Shown piece after piece: positions 22,037-35,200 of a DNA stretch of 64,000 nucleotides (the stretch's first letter is position 1; each line of letters begins with the position of its first letter). The stretch is taken from positions 1-64,000 of the forward strand of contig NGBS01000023.1 of the NCBI GenBank assembly GCA_002245135.1, read 5' to 3'. A program made the translations under genes and the position numbers. The notes below the pieces were generated by a model. It was not told where the DNA came from, searched no databases, and saw nothing but the letters and a program-made list of their open reading frames with translations. The DNA is from Proteromonas lacertae (taxonomy: Eukaryota; Sar; Bigyra; Opalinata; Proteromonadidae).

Positions 22037-25000
22037 TTATAATCTTCTGAGTCCTTCATCTTTTATCACTATTGATTCATACCAAGCATAACACCCTTGA
22101 ATAATACCAACAACAGATAATACTTGAATAGTTGAAATATCACTTAATAAACCAACTGCAGCAATAGGCACATAAGATATAAATGCTATTTTCTGTATAT
22201 GATAATTCCAAAAATAGATATTTGTTGTTATAAGTGATGGTAAAATACAAATAATTAGAATAGAATTCTTAATAAAATAAAATGATCCAAATTCATTACT
22301 ATCATTATCATCATAATTATCTTTCATTATTCGAAAGACTCGATGTAATAAAGAAATAGTAATTGACCAACAAATAGGTGAATATTTTGATAATGTTTCA
22401 TTATAAAACTTCAATAACAAAATATCATGTTGTAAACATAACAACAATGAAGAGATTGCCAAATAACATATTATCCAATCTTTATAAGACACTATCAATA
22501 TATAAGCAGAGAAATATCCATAGATTGCTGAAATATTTCCTATAACTGCATGCCAATAATAACCTTTCTGAAGAATCTCATTTGCTGACATTTTAGCATA
22601 TCTAAATGAAGTTACTTTACTAGTAAATGCTAACAGTATTGAAATAAATGTAAATAATGATAAAGAAGTTTGATAACATGCTTTATAATAATCTATTCCA
22701 TTTTGTATTGGATAATTCTTGTATAAATAATTAACTAACAAAAGAAGAGCAAACAATGATGATATTAATCCACAATAAAACCATAACAATAACTTGGATG
22801 TAAATGGACTTGGATATAGTAAGAATATCAATGTTAAAGTAAATAATACAAACATAATACTCAATATTATAAAAATAGATAATCTCAAAGGATAGAAATT
22901 ACCAATAATGTATAAACTTAAACAAATTCCACATATTACACCATAACATATTCTTAAAAACAATGATTTCTTTATTGATACTATATCCAATACAACTACA
23001 AGTGTAACTCCAAATAACATTATTAATACCCATGGTGGCCAAAGTGGTTGTTCATTATTATCACTTTCAAATAGTAAAGATCGATTGATTATTGCATTAT
23101 ATATATCTAACATTAATAAATGGAATTGTATTTCTGGTTGTAATATATATAATAATGAAGCTATAACGAATAAAATCAATACAAAACGATGTAAATATGG
23201 AGATAAATTAATAGAGAATTTATCATAAAACAGTGATACAATTCCCCAAATAATTAAAGTACAAGAATTGACAACTGCATTTGGAACATAGGATTGGAAT
23301 AATATTAAATATAAATGATGTAACATTGAATATCTTAATAAATACAATATAAATCCACTCAGAAATATGCAACTACAAATATATTCTATTTTATTATAAC
23401 ATATATCAATGAATAATGGAAATGTAATAACTCCTACAAATAATAACACTAACCAACTTTCTTTATTACTAAAACCACATAAAATAGATAGTTTTCTTAA
23501 ATGTATAATGGTTAAAAACCAAGGATATACATTATTCACATGTTTTTGTTTATATATTCTCTTTGAAATGTATAATCCAATTGCACAAGTTATCAATAAG
23601 AAATATGAGTTATATATTCGATTATACTTATTTCGATAAAATATTTCTTCATTGTATAAACTCATTTCTAATAAAGTAAAGCAGAATGAATGTATTATTA
23701 ACAACAACAATGAATAAGGACGAGTATTATCATTATTATACAATGGTGGAAATAGGAGAATGATAACTGCGAATAATAACAATAAATATGCAACATTAGT
23801 AAGCGAAAGGGGATGGAATTGATTGAAAATGAAAAGTAAAAACATGATATTAAGGAAATAAAGAAGAAAATGCAATTGAATTAAAATGATATTCTAAATA
23901 CCAATATGTCTTTTGAATAAACCAATGATATGAACAGATAATTCCAACTATTATTGAAACATAAGTCTAAATAAAAGTCATTATAAAATATACATAAAAT
24001 GATTTCTTAAAGAACAATTCTACACTTTTATATACAGCAAATGTTAATATTGGAATATAAATAATATTAACTCCAAATAAAAAACACAAACAAAATGCAC
24101 TTATTGTCATACAACTTTTACCAAATTTCTCATTATTTTTACTATTTATTATATACAGAGAGATAACTATATATTGATACTTGTTAAATTCCAATACATA
24201 AGATATTGGGAAATATAACAACAATAACAATGATATAGTAAAGAATATAAAATTGAAATAAGTTGATAATACCATAAACTGATTACAGATTTTATATAAT
24301 ATTCGAAGTTCAAAACCAATTGTAAAAAATATTAATGACATTGCTGTTGCTAATTTCAATAATAATGAATAAAACTTTTCTTTTTCTATTAAAATATAAT
24401 TATCTAGTCAATATACGATAAACAGCTAATATCTTATAATGATTATAATAATGTAACAAGATGATTGGTGCTGAAGAAATCATTAATAATTCACTTATAT
24501 TATTAACATCAAAATGTATAAAAATCAAATTGAAATTAACAATCAAATGAATTGTATTTGGTATAGCAAGGAAATAGTATAACATTATACTTGTATCTTT
24601 CTTCCTTAATATTCTTAATTCTAATTATAACAAATACTTATAATAGATACGAAGTGGAACATTATAATTATTCTTCATATAAAATGATATATTGGATTTC
24701 AAAAATGAAGATTGTTGTGGAATAATGAAATAACTGTAATATATTACTGTAAATATAACAAAGAACATTGATATATGTGTTGAATGAAATACTGTTATTA
24801 CAACCCAAACTAACAGCAATGGCATTATTATTGGTATAAACATAAACAGTAATCTTTCCAATACTAATACTGACTTTGGTTCATCCCTTTGAATAAATTT
24901 GAACTGTAAAGTAATCCATATGCCAAATAATATCAATAATGAAAGCAATATCAAAACAACTAAAAAATTCCATATTGAGTATTCTAGTAGTGGTATTGCT

Positions 25001-25374
25001 GATAACCATATTGAGACAGATGATATTACAATTGTAAGCCACACAGAACCAATTGTACTATATACATTTAATAAAAATATATAACTAATATATATTTATA
25101 CTATTCTTCAAACCCAAATAGATCGAATGTATAACTGATTATACTTCCTGTAATTAAAAACCCTACCATTCTATACAGAGAGAAAAATATTGAAATGTTG
25201 ATACAGTTTCCCACAAAATGCAATTAAAATTAACAGACCAGGTAATAAGCTAAGAAAAACTCTCATGTTATATTCAAAGCCACAGCTAACAAAACTGACA
25301 ATTTCTTCTTTAGCTTTGCTTTCTTTTTGATTATCTCCATCATTATAATGCACCTGAATGATTATCACTGCCAA
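22037..25374 (-). CDS. Very large polytopic membrane protein, unknown function
   Basis: Five or more exons give a protein of roughly 1,050 residues that is nearly all hydrophobic helices; I estimate more than 20. Segments in order: 25374-25180 (N-terminal cytosolic piece with a Lys/Glu-rich run, then a helix), a short exon near 25168-25125, 25044-24625, 24585-24400, 24359-23967 and 23875-22037, joined by GTATA...TAG introns such as 25124-25081. The C-terminal third ends with Pro-Ile-Ala-Ala-Val-Gly-Leu-Leu-Ser-Asp-Ile-Ser and Tyr-Ala-Trp-Tyr-Glu-Ser. There is no soluble catalytic domain and no motif I can match to a carrier, glycosyltransferase or channel. The multiply-spanning layout recalls the membrane part of GPI or glycolipid enzymes, but that is only a resemblance. 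Confidence 0.65.
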
Positions 25375-25990
25375 CTAAACTACGATGAGTGATATTTTGC
25401 ATTTTCAAAAAATGAGAAAATACAAAAATACAAAATTAATACAAATTTCTTATGTATTATAATAAATTCAAAAAATCAATAGAATGCGAATGTAAGCCAG
25501 CCAGAAATTATTCGAACAATAGATATACTTGCTTAAATAGATAAATTATAGATAGATAAATTACCAAATCAACATAAATGATGTAATTGTGGTATTAATG
25601 TTTATATCAATGTAATAATGGAATAAGAAATGAACTTATGTTACTTAAATCAAATGCCAGTGTATATGTTGTATTAGGTAAGTTTATAAGTGAATATATA
25701 TTACCTGATAAAGAGTTTGCTGGTGATGATTAAATACAAATATCAATTATCTTAAAATTCTATTAAAATTAAGAAACAAATTGTGATTATATAGAGTATA
25801 ACTAAATAAACAATGAAATGTACACTACGAAATATTATGAAGTGTATAAAACTTCATAATATCTTAATTGGATCTATAATCATCTAAATCAAAATGAATT
25901 AAAAAAGATATATGAATATCCAAATAACAAATTATCCCCAAAAACATTTATAATAAAAGTATATAGTAGATAACCAAAATTAAAAAAAAA
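25375..25990. other. Intergenic region between polytopic gene and coronin
   Basis: About 600 bp of very A+T-rich sequence with frequent stops in all frames. It contains the promoter of the minus-strand polytopic gene and the 3' end region of coronin. I see no gene or repeat of note. Confidence 0.5.
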
Positions 25991-27378
25991 CTATTTTGAT
26001 AAAGACTTTTTAAGTTCAGCATTTTCATTTTCTAATTCTTCAATTCTCTTTTTAGCTTCTTCTAATTCTTTCTCTAACTGTTGGTAAGTTTTTCTTTCAA
26101 TAACAACACTTCCTGATCCTTCAATCAACTTGTTTGCATCTTTAGGATTTAAACTAACCTTCACTGGTTCTTTTATTATTCCATTAAACCATTCACTAGC
26201 TTCACAAGAACATTTGCCACTAAAGCAAGGAGGATATAAATCATCTTGATAAGCCTCAGATCTTCTAGGAACAATAAAACTGATTGGCTCAACACTTTTA
26301 TCAGTTAATTTCAACATCCTTGTAATCTCACATTTCATTACATTTACTACTCTTTTTGGGCAAACTGCAACACCTTTAATAGGTGTAGCATCATTATAAT
26401 GATTCAAATAGAACAAATATGGAGAAATATCTTCACAAATTTCATAATAATGAATACAATTATCACCTTTTCCAAATATATAAAGTATATTTAAATCACT
26501 ATCATAATAAGGGAATAAAGCTCCTGATGATCGATCTAATTCAGTTGTATTTACTGGACCATTCTCTATCTTATCAACATCCCACATTTTTATCTCTCTA
26601 GAATTCATTTTATTAAATCCTGTAGTAATAATGAACTTATTCTTAATAAAACAACATTTACTCGTTCTTACACTTTCATGTGCATTAAATTCACAACATA
26701 TATTATTAGTTAATGGCTCCCATACTCTTACCATTTTATCTTTTGAATCTATTACTAATTTATCACCATTATAATTCCAGTCCATTGATTGGACGAATTC
26801 TGTAATACTATCTAAAGTTATATTACATGTTTGCTTTTCTACATCCCATATTCTTACTGTATAATCACCGCCAGCACTTGCTAATATGTTTTTAGCTGTT
26901 TTGTTCCATTTTATGACTAAGACTTTCCTTGTATGTCCTTCTAATGTGATACTTTCTGTAATATTCTCAGTTAGACCACCTTCTGGTATTTTCCATATAC
27001 GAATGGTAGTATCTTCAGAAGCAGTAGCTAATCTTTCTTCATCAAAAGGATCAAATTCGAAATCAAAAATTCTTCCTCTATAATTATAATAAATCGTTTA
27101 TAATAAATGTACTTATGTCCAGTTAGTGATTTTACTTCAGAAATTACTGGTACATAACTTCCTTTATCGTGAGGCCATACTAATACTGGACCACCACCTC
27201 CACTAATAGCTACTGCGAAATATTTAGTGTTGGCAGTGATGAATTCTTGATCTCCTGTTAAATTAGCTAAAGACAAATTAGTAATGTGATTTTCAGCTAT
27301 AGGATATATTCAATAAATCATACGTTTGGATAATTCACCATAAATAAAACGAAACTTAGATTCCCTCACAATATTCAT
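25991..27378 (-). CDS. Coronin, actin-binding WD40 protein
   Basis: Three exons: ATG 27378, introns 27297-27323 (27 nt) and 27078-27112 (35 nt), TAG 25991; about 440 residues. The N-terminus Met-Asn-Ile-Val-Arg-Glu-Ser-Lys-Phe-Arg-Phe-Ile-Tyr-Gly is the coronin start motif. WD40 repeats follow (Ala-Thr-Ala-Ser-Glu-Asp-Thr-Thr-Ile-Arg-Ile-Trp; Ser-Ala-Gly-Gly-Asp-Tyr-Thr-Val-Arg-Ile-Trp-Asp; Phe-Asn-Lys-Met-Asn-Ser-Arg-Glu), then the coronin-specific segment with Leu-Asp-Arg-Ser-Ser-Gly-Ala-Leu-Phe-Pro-Tyr-Tyr-Asp and Gly-Lys-Gly-Asp-Asn, and a C-terminal coiled coil (Gln-Leu-Glu-Lys-Glu-Leu-Glu-Glu-Ala-Lys-Lys) for trimerisation. It regulates branched actin at the cortex. Full-length short coronin, no lesions seen. 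Confidence 0.95.
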
Positions 27379-27450
27379 TAGAAGAAGAGAAGATTTATTA
27401 GAAGTATTTTTATGTAATTTTGACGCTAGGAATTACCAAAATTATTCAAA

Positions 27451-28954
27451 ATGAATTTTAAAACTATATATCTAACTGTTTATGCTGTTATCGTGATATC
27501 TGTTGCATTTTTAGTGAATTGTGTTGTAAAAAAGGATTATATGGACGAGATATTTCATGTTGAGATGAGTAAAAGATATCTGGATAGTATAAATAATCTA
27601 TTATGCGTTAATATAGTGAATTTTAGTTATTGGGATCCAAAAATAACAACATTTCCAGGATTATACATCTTCTCTTTTGCGTATAAGTAGTTGCAATATT
27701 TTCATAGTGTTTGTTATCCAATGAAATATGTATTTGCTAAACTAAATATCCAAATTGATGATTTGTTTTTATTCAGATCAATGAATATCCTGTTTAGCAT
27801 TGCAACTTACCTTGTCATGTTCAACATATTAAAAAAACTACATGGTCATGAATATACAGATGCAATTCTATCAGTTCATGCATTTTCACTAGTGTTATTT
27901 CCAGTTTATTTCTTCTTCAATTTTCTCTTCTATACAGATTTAGGTTCTGTATTTTTTACACTCTTATCTTTCTATTATTCATTACCTGATTATGATAAAG
28001 AGAAAGGTGTTAAAGATTTGAATATTTCAAATGTTACAATGTCAATGATCTATGGAATAATAGCAATATTTTTTAGACAGAATAATATAATATGGATATT
28101 GTTTATTATAGGTAATATGATATTATCAATAATAGATCCATTCAAGATTAATAGTTTCAAACAAATATTGAATGGGATTATTAAGAAAATGAGTGTAATA
28201 ATTGAAATATTTGAAATTTATATTCCACTGATTATTGGTTTTATTGTGTTTCTAATTTATAATGAAGGATCAGTTGTTGTTGGTGATAAATCAAATCATG
28301 TACCAGCATTTCATCCTACTCAGATATTATATTTCATATTATTTTTATCAATTCCTTATTATTTAAGATATATAATGAATGTTAAATATTTCATTCATGA
28401 GTTTCTTCATAGTGGTTTTGGATTTGTGAAGAATGCTTTGTTTATTATAATTTGTTGTATTTTGTCATTTATTATAATTGAGAAATTTACATTAATTCAT
28501 CCATTCTTATTAGCTGATAATAGGCATTATACTTTTTATATTGTTAAAAATATATTGAAGGTATAGTTTCTTCAATTTTTATAATTTAATAGAAAGAATG
28601 GTATTATCGATTTGCGCCATTTATTTATGGAGTATCATGCTATGTCACTGTTATTAATATGAAGAAACACATGTCACAATGGCAGATTATAGGATTCTTT
28701 GTGTGTTTATTCTTATGTCTGACACCTGCACATTTGATTGAGTATTAATATTGTATAGTTATTAATGTTATAGATTTCGTTATTTCTTAATCCCATACTT
28801 TATAATTCACCTTTATACCATCACTAAAGAGAAAAGAAATGAAATAGTTGTGCTTAATATTCACATGATAGTCAATATAATCACAATATATATATTTCTC
28901 TTCAAACCATTCCTTTGGCCAGGTAATGAAGATCAACAGAGATTCATGTGGTAA
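27451..28954 (+). CDS. ALG10: ALG10 alpha-1,2-glucosyltransferase
   Basis: Four exons with introns near 27679-27705, 28561-28592 and 28742-28773; about 465 residues. Near the start is Tyr-Met-Asp-Glu-Ile-Phe-His-Val followed by Trp-Asp-Pro-Lys-Ile-Thr-Thr-Phe-Pro-Gly-Leu-Tyr, the first-loop signature of ALG10/DIE2, and the end is Trp-Pro-Gly-Asn-Glu-Asp-Gln-Gln-Arg-Phe-Met-Trp, the family's conserved C-terminus. A Phe-Arg-Gln-Asn-Asn-Ile-Ile-Trp motif lies mid-protein. It is a multi-pass ER enzyme that adds the last glucose to the dolichol-linked oligosaccharide before N-glycan transfer, so the organism likely makes a full-length glucosylated precursor. The Leu-Ile-Glu-Phe-Arg-Tyr-Phe junction supports the third intron. 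It is divergent from coronin with only about 70 bp between starts. Confidence 0.94.
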
Positions 28955-29265
28955 AAATAGCTCAATGGAATATAAATATAAGATATATATATATTTAATA
29001 ATTTTGCATTGCTTGATTCACTTTATTTCACCATGAAAAAATCATTTCAGTTTTTCTGAATTTGGTCATCGAAACTTTTCATACAATTTAAACCGTTTTC
29101 GTTTTGTTTTTAAATTTTTTAAATGTATACTGCTCAATTCCTCAATCTATCAAGATTTTTAATTTTTATATAATCCATATATATCTATTATCTGAATGTT
29201 CCTATTAATCTTTTCTGATATTATTTCTTCTTGTAATTTATTATAATATATAGTTTTTATAAAGT
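28955..29265. other. Promoter region of the dynein gene
   Basis: 311 bp between ALG10 and the dynein start, no coding. It contains AAACCGTTTTCG near 29090 and a very T-rich run before the ATG at 29266. Confidence 0.4.
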
Positions 29266-32200
29266 ATGACAGAACAAGGAGATTGGAGAAGGTCAGTCCC
29301 AACAATTAAAATTGATCCTAGAACTGTCAATTTACATCCTGAAGGTTACCCTATAAGTAGAAGTCCAAAAGCATATAAAAGAGAAATGACTGCAAGTGAA
29401 CAAGCAGTTGAAGTGAACTGGCAGCATAAAATTGCTCCAAAGCGTAGAATTATATATCCTCAGAATTGTCCTTTGTTTGCACATGTGACACTTCAACAAC
29501 ATCAAGAAACTGAGAATATTCGAAAGAATTCAGCAAGAAGCACATCCTCTGAACCACCAGTTCGAACATCAACCAAATTATCATCCCAAACAGCAATAGA
29601 AAGAACTCAAAATTCTGCAAGAAGATATAATCGTAAAAGATCAAATAGTTCATCAAGTAAAAACTCTGCTAGAAATGCAATTAATCAATCAAATTCAATA
29701 GCTCCTTCAGAGCAAACTCAAAACAACACAACAATGGAATCAGACTTACCTTCACCAGGAGTACCTGTATTAAAACAAGTATGGGTGACTGAAGTAGCCA
29801 ATCCAACACCAAGTGAAAGAATTGCGTTGAATTATAGTCAACCATTAGGTCATGCATCTCCTAGATTAAGTATATATTATATATATATACAATATCTATT
29901 ATTTAATTAGTGAATTTACAAAAGAAGAAAGCCAATCCTCCTCCTACAGTCACAACTAAAGATAGACCAGCTTCTAGCCTTGGGTTTGGTCATTTATTAC
30001 CAAAAGAAGATAAAGTCAGACCATTTAGACCAGTATCAGCATCACCTAGGGCAGATGGTATATTTGATGAAAGTGATTCAGATGAAGATATAGACGATGA
30101 AGATGATGAAATAGATATTAGTAATTTGCAATTTAACGGTTCAATATTGAGTAAAAATAAGAATAAGAAGAATAAAAAGAAAAAGAAAAGATTATTGAAA
30201 AGTCCAGTATTAGAACCAACTTCAACATTATTACCTCATTATGATGAACCAGCTCCATTATATGATAGAGACTTTATATTCATAGATGAATCAAAGTTAC
30301 CTGTGTATTTCTACGATCATCAAGAGTATGAGTCAAAAACACCCGAACAATGGCTTGAGAATGGTCCAATTACTGGTAAATCGCCAATGTATGAAAATGG
30401 TGCATATATTTGGGCACCATGCAATATCTTAAAATATGATGCATCTAAGACGAAGTATTTAATACAATTCGTGTATACAGGTAAAGAGAAATGGGTAAGA
30501 CGATTAAACTTAATGATGGATGAAGAAAATGCTGAAGATTTTTGGAAGAGAAGAATTGCATCTTATAATGATAGAGAGATGGCTAAGTGTGGTATTAGAT
30601 TAGCATTACATACTGAGAATCAACCAAGTGATGATATTCACGTTGCTCCAATGCAAAAGGAGTGGCAAGAGGATATATTATCAAAGATACTGACATTCAG
30701 TGATCCAGTTGTATATATGCAGAAGAATAAGAGAAAACTAGAAAATGTATTAACTGAAATTAGGAATCATTACATGCAAGGTGTAAAAAGAGGTATTTTG
30801 GAGTATAGACTCTTATCTGAGAATGAACGACAGAAGTTTATTCATTTAAGAATACCAGTCCCACCAAGAGATCCACCAGCTCCATTCTATGGTGAAATAA
30901 CTGATATACCTGAAGATAGAGGTGATTACTCGTTATATAAAGAGAATATAAGAGGATTACACTTTACTAAGCATAGATCAATATCTATATTATTATTATG
31001 GATTAATACAATTTGGGATACTGATTATGCTGATAGAATAATGTTAGATGCATTTGATAGAGAAGTTAAAGATATAGAATTGAAGTTTAATATTCCTTGT
31101 CTATTATCTAACTTTGAAAATCATCAAAAGAAACATTCTCGTAAGATGAGAGATACATTATTGAATGACTGGAGAACGATCTTATTACAATATGTATCTG
31201 ATGATTTTCAAGGGATTTATGATATGTTAATAAAATCAATTGAAGAATATGAAGTAAGTCCAATGAAACAAGAATTAACACATATTCAATATAATATTGG
31301 AGATCAATTAAGATTGATGGGAGTAAATACAGTAGATAGATATATTAATATGATTGAAGATTATTGTGAAAAAGATGAAAATAAAGCTCAAGTTTATGAA
31401 CAATATTTTATAGATAGAACTCCTGAAATGAATGGTTTACCTAACTTTATACCAACAGAAGTAGGTGATATACGTGAACCAGATATTAAATACACAGCAA
31501 TACCAGTTCCACCTCATATTCCACCTGTTATCTATACACATCCAGCATTATTTAAAGTGAATTTGGTAGTTGATGTTAATAATGGTATATGTAGATTAGA
31601 TCCATCAGCTGAAGATATTGAGAATACAATTATTGGATGTTTAGAAGATTCTATTAATTATTTTGGTGATATTTATAAGATAGATCAAATGATATTGACA
31701 CTTATTTCATTACCATTAGAACCATTAGTTGATTTTAAAACAAAAGATGAAAGTAATCCAACATTATCATCTATATTATACATTGAAAAAAGAATAGAAG
31801 AAGTAAGACAATATATAAGACAATCATTAAATGCACCATTAGCTTTAGCTGATTTATATACATCAGTAGCACAATATATCACATTAGATCCGTATGAAGA
31901 AATGAAGAGAATAGGTGTAAGACCTTGTGATAGAATCGATCCAGAGTTAGAAGGACAAGTGGAACAAACTGATCCATTAGATTATCCACCACAACCTGAG
32001 GATTATATAGATGAGAGAGAAACATTGAGATTATATAAGAGAATAATAGATGTAGTTAGATATTTATCTAATGATACTGAATATTTTAGTTTAGTTCAAG
32101 TAGATTGTAGAATGGCTAAAGATGTTATAGAAACAACCAGTAATACAATATATAGAACAATAATAGGAGGAATTGAAGAAGACCAAAGTGAAATTGTTGA

Positions 32201-35200
32201 TAGAATTAATAAGAAATATAAATCAATATCCGAAAAAGTAAGACAAATCCCAGAAACTGAAGATGAATTAAGTTCATTACAAAATTATATAAAAGGAATA
32301 GAAGATATAATTAAAAAGATGGAAGAAAATGTGAGTGTTATGTTTAATCGAATAGAATCATTGGAGGAGTTCAGATATATTCCAATTCAAGATGATTTTG
32401 AGAAAATGTGGTTAACTTTGACATGGCCAAGTGATATAAGAGATGCTGTAAATATAAGTTATGGTCAATTAGGAATGCAGAAGATGGCAATGATTGAAAA
32501 TCTAGATAAAGAGAAAGAAGCATTTAGAAAAGAATTAACACAATTAATAAGTGATGTTAAAGCATTTTTAACTGTAACTGATATTGAGAAACATGAAGAG
32601 TATTCAAGAGAAGCAATGTCATTACAAGATAGAATAGACGAAGCACATTATAAGATTAATAACTTTAACCACAGAGAAGAAGTATTTGATCTACAAAAGA
32701 CTGAATATAATGACATTAATGGATTACAGATTGAGTTTAAACCATATTATGATTTATGGACTACTTTATCTGAAGCTGTATCAATGATTGAAAGATATTT
32801 AACAGATGATTTCTCACAGTTAGATGTTGATGAAATTGAAACTAATATTATGGATTGGTGGAAAATGGCGTTAGCTTTAGCTAAGATATTCTCTAATCAA
32901 GAAGGACCAATGAGTGCTGTAGAACATATGAAAGAATCAATAACTGAATTTAGAAAGAAATTACCATTAATTCAAGCATTAACCTCTAAAGGCTTACAAG
33001 AAAGACATTGGAATGATATTTCTAATAAAGTTGGATTTGCCTTAAATCCAGATGAAGGATTGAATATTGAATGTTTATTAGATGAAGGTATTTTAGATCA
33101 TTTAGAAGAAATACAATCAATTGTAGCTGTAGCATCCAAAGAATGGTCATTAGAAAAAGCATTGAATGATATGGAAGCAGAATGGACAAAGATTGCTTAT
33201 GAAATTGCACCATATAGAGAAACAGGTACATTTGTAGTGAGAAGTACTGATGATATATCTGCATTATTAGATGACCAATTAGTAAAGACACAAACAATGA
33301 GAGGATCACCATTCATTGGACCAATCGAAGGAGCTGTTAAAGATTGGGAAGCGAAGATTACTTATACTCAGAAACTATTAGAAGCATGGATGTGGTGTCA
33401 AAGAACTTGGATTTATTTAGAACCTATTTTTAGTAGTGAAGATATAATGAACCAAATGCCAAAAGAAGCTAGAAAATTTGCAGGTGTTGATTCGATGTGG
33501 AGAAAAACAATGTCCAGTATTAGAAGAAGTCCAATGGTAATGGAAGTAAGTTCAAGAGAAGGATTTATTAGTCAATTTGAAAGAGCCAATAGTGTATTAG
33601 AAGAGATTCAAGCGAAATTGAATGAATACTTAGAAAGAAAACGAAAGGCATTCCCAAGATTCTTCTTCTTATCCAATGATGAATTGATTGAGATATTAGC
33701 ACAAACTAAAGATCCAAGAGCAGTTCAACCACATTTAAATAAAAGCTTTGAAGGTATTCATCATGTTACATTTACTGATGATTATTGTATTACCCACATA
33801 CAAAGTGCTGAGAAAGAAGAAATTGAGTTATTATCACCTGTTGATCCAAATGAAGGTAGAAAGAAAGGAAATGTTGAATTATGGATGACTGAGTTAGAAG
33901 AAAAGATGATTTCAGCTATGGAAGATTTATATATTCGATCTTTACATGCATATCCATTAAGTAAAAGGACAAGATGGGTATTTGATTGGCCTGGTCAAAT
34001 TGTCTTAGCTGTAGATTCTACAATATGGACACAAGAAGTGGAACAAGCTATAATATCTGAAGAAGAAAATGCATTAGTGGAATATGAAAAGAGATTAACT
34101 AATCAATTGAATGATATTGTTGAATTAGTAAGAGGTGATTTGACATTTTTACAAAGACAGACATTAGGTGCTTTAACAGTTATTGATGTACATGCTAGAG
34201 ATGTTGTTACCAGTTTAGCAGAAAAGAAAGTATATGAATTAGACGATTTTAATTGGATGGCTCAATTGAGATATTATTTCGAGAGAGAAGATGAACAATT
34301 GGTAGTGAAAATAGTAAATGCTGAAACTGATTATATGTATGAATATATTGGTAATAGTACAAGATTGGTTATTACACCATTAACTGATAGATGTTATAGA
34401 ACACTAATGGGAGCGGTGTATTTAATATATGGTGGTGCACCAGAAGGACCAGCTGGAACTGGTAAGACTGAGAGTGTTAAAGATTTAAGTAAAGCTGTAG
34501 CTACACAATGTGTTGTATTTAATTGTTCTGACGGTTTAGATTATTTAGCTATGGCAAAATTCTTTAAAGGTTTAGCTGCTTCAGGTGCTTGGAGTTGTTT
34601 TGATGAATTTAACAGAATTGATTTGGAAGTATTGTCAGTTATTGCACAACAAATATTAACCATTCAAAAAGCAAAACAAGAGCAAGTTACTAACTTTATA
34701 TTTGAAGGAACAAGTATTCCATTAAAAACATCTTGCAATGTATTTATTACAATGAATCCTGGTTATGCTGGTAGATCAGAATTACCTGATAATTTGAAAT
34801 CACTATTTAGACCTTGCGCTATGATGGTTCCTGATTATGCATTAATTGCTGAAATTACATTATATTCATACGGTTTTACTGAAGCTAGATTAATGGCAAG
34901 GAAATTAGTAAGAGTGTTGAGATTATGTTCTGAACAATTATCAAGTCAAGATCATTATGATTATGGTATGAGAGCTGTAAAAGCAATTCTATTAGCTGCT
35001 GGTAATTTAAGAAGAAAAGAACCTAATGAAAGACAAGATATATTAACTTTAAGAGCAATTACTGATGTTAATTTACCAAAGTTTACATCCAATGATATTC
35101 CATTATTCCAAGGTATTACTAGTGATTTATTCCCTAATGTTCAATTACCAAAGATAGATTATGGTCCATTGGTTAAATCAATGAAAGATTATTGTGAACA

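Noticed and set aside
27451-28954. PIG-B/ALG9/ALG12 (GT22) mannosyltransferase
   Set aside because: The Asp-Glu-Ile-Phe-His start and Gln-Arg-Phe-Met-Trp end are specific for ALG10.
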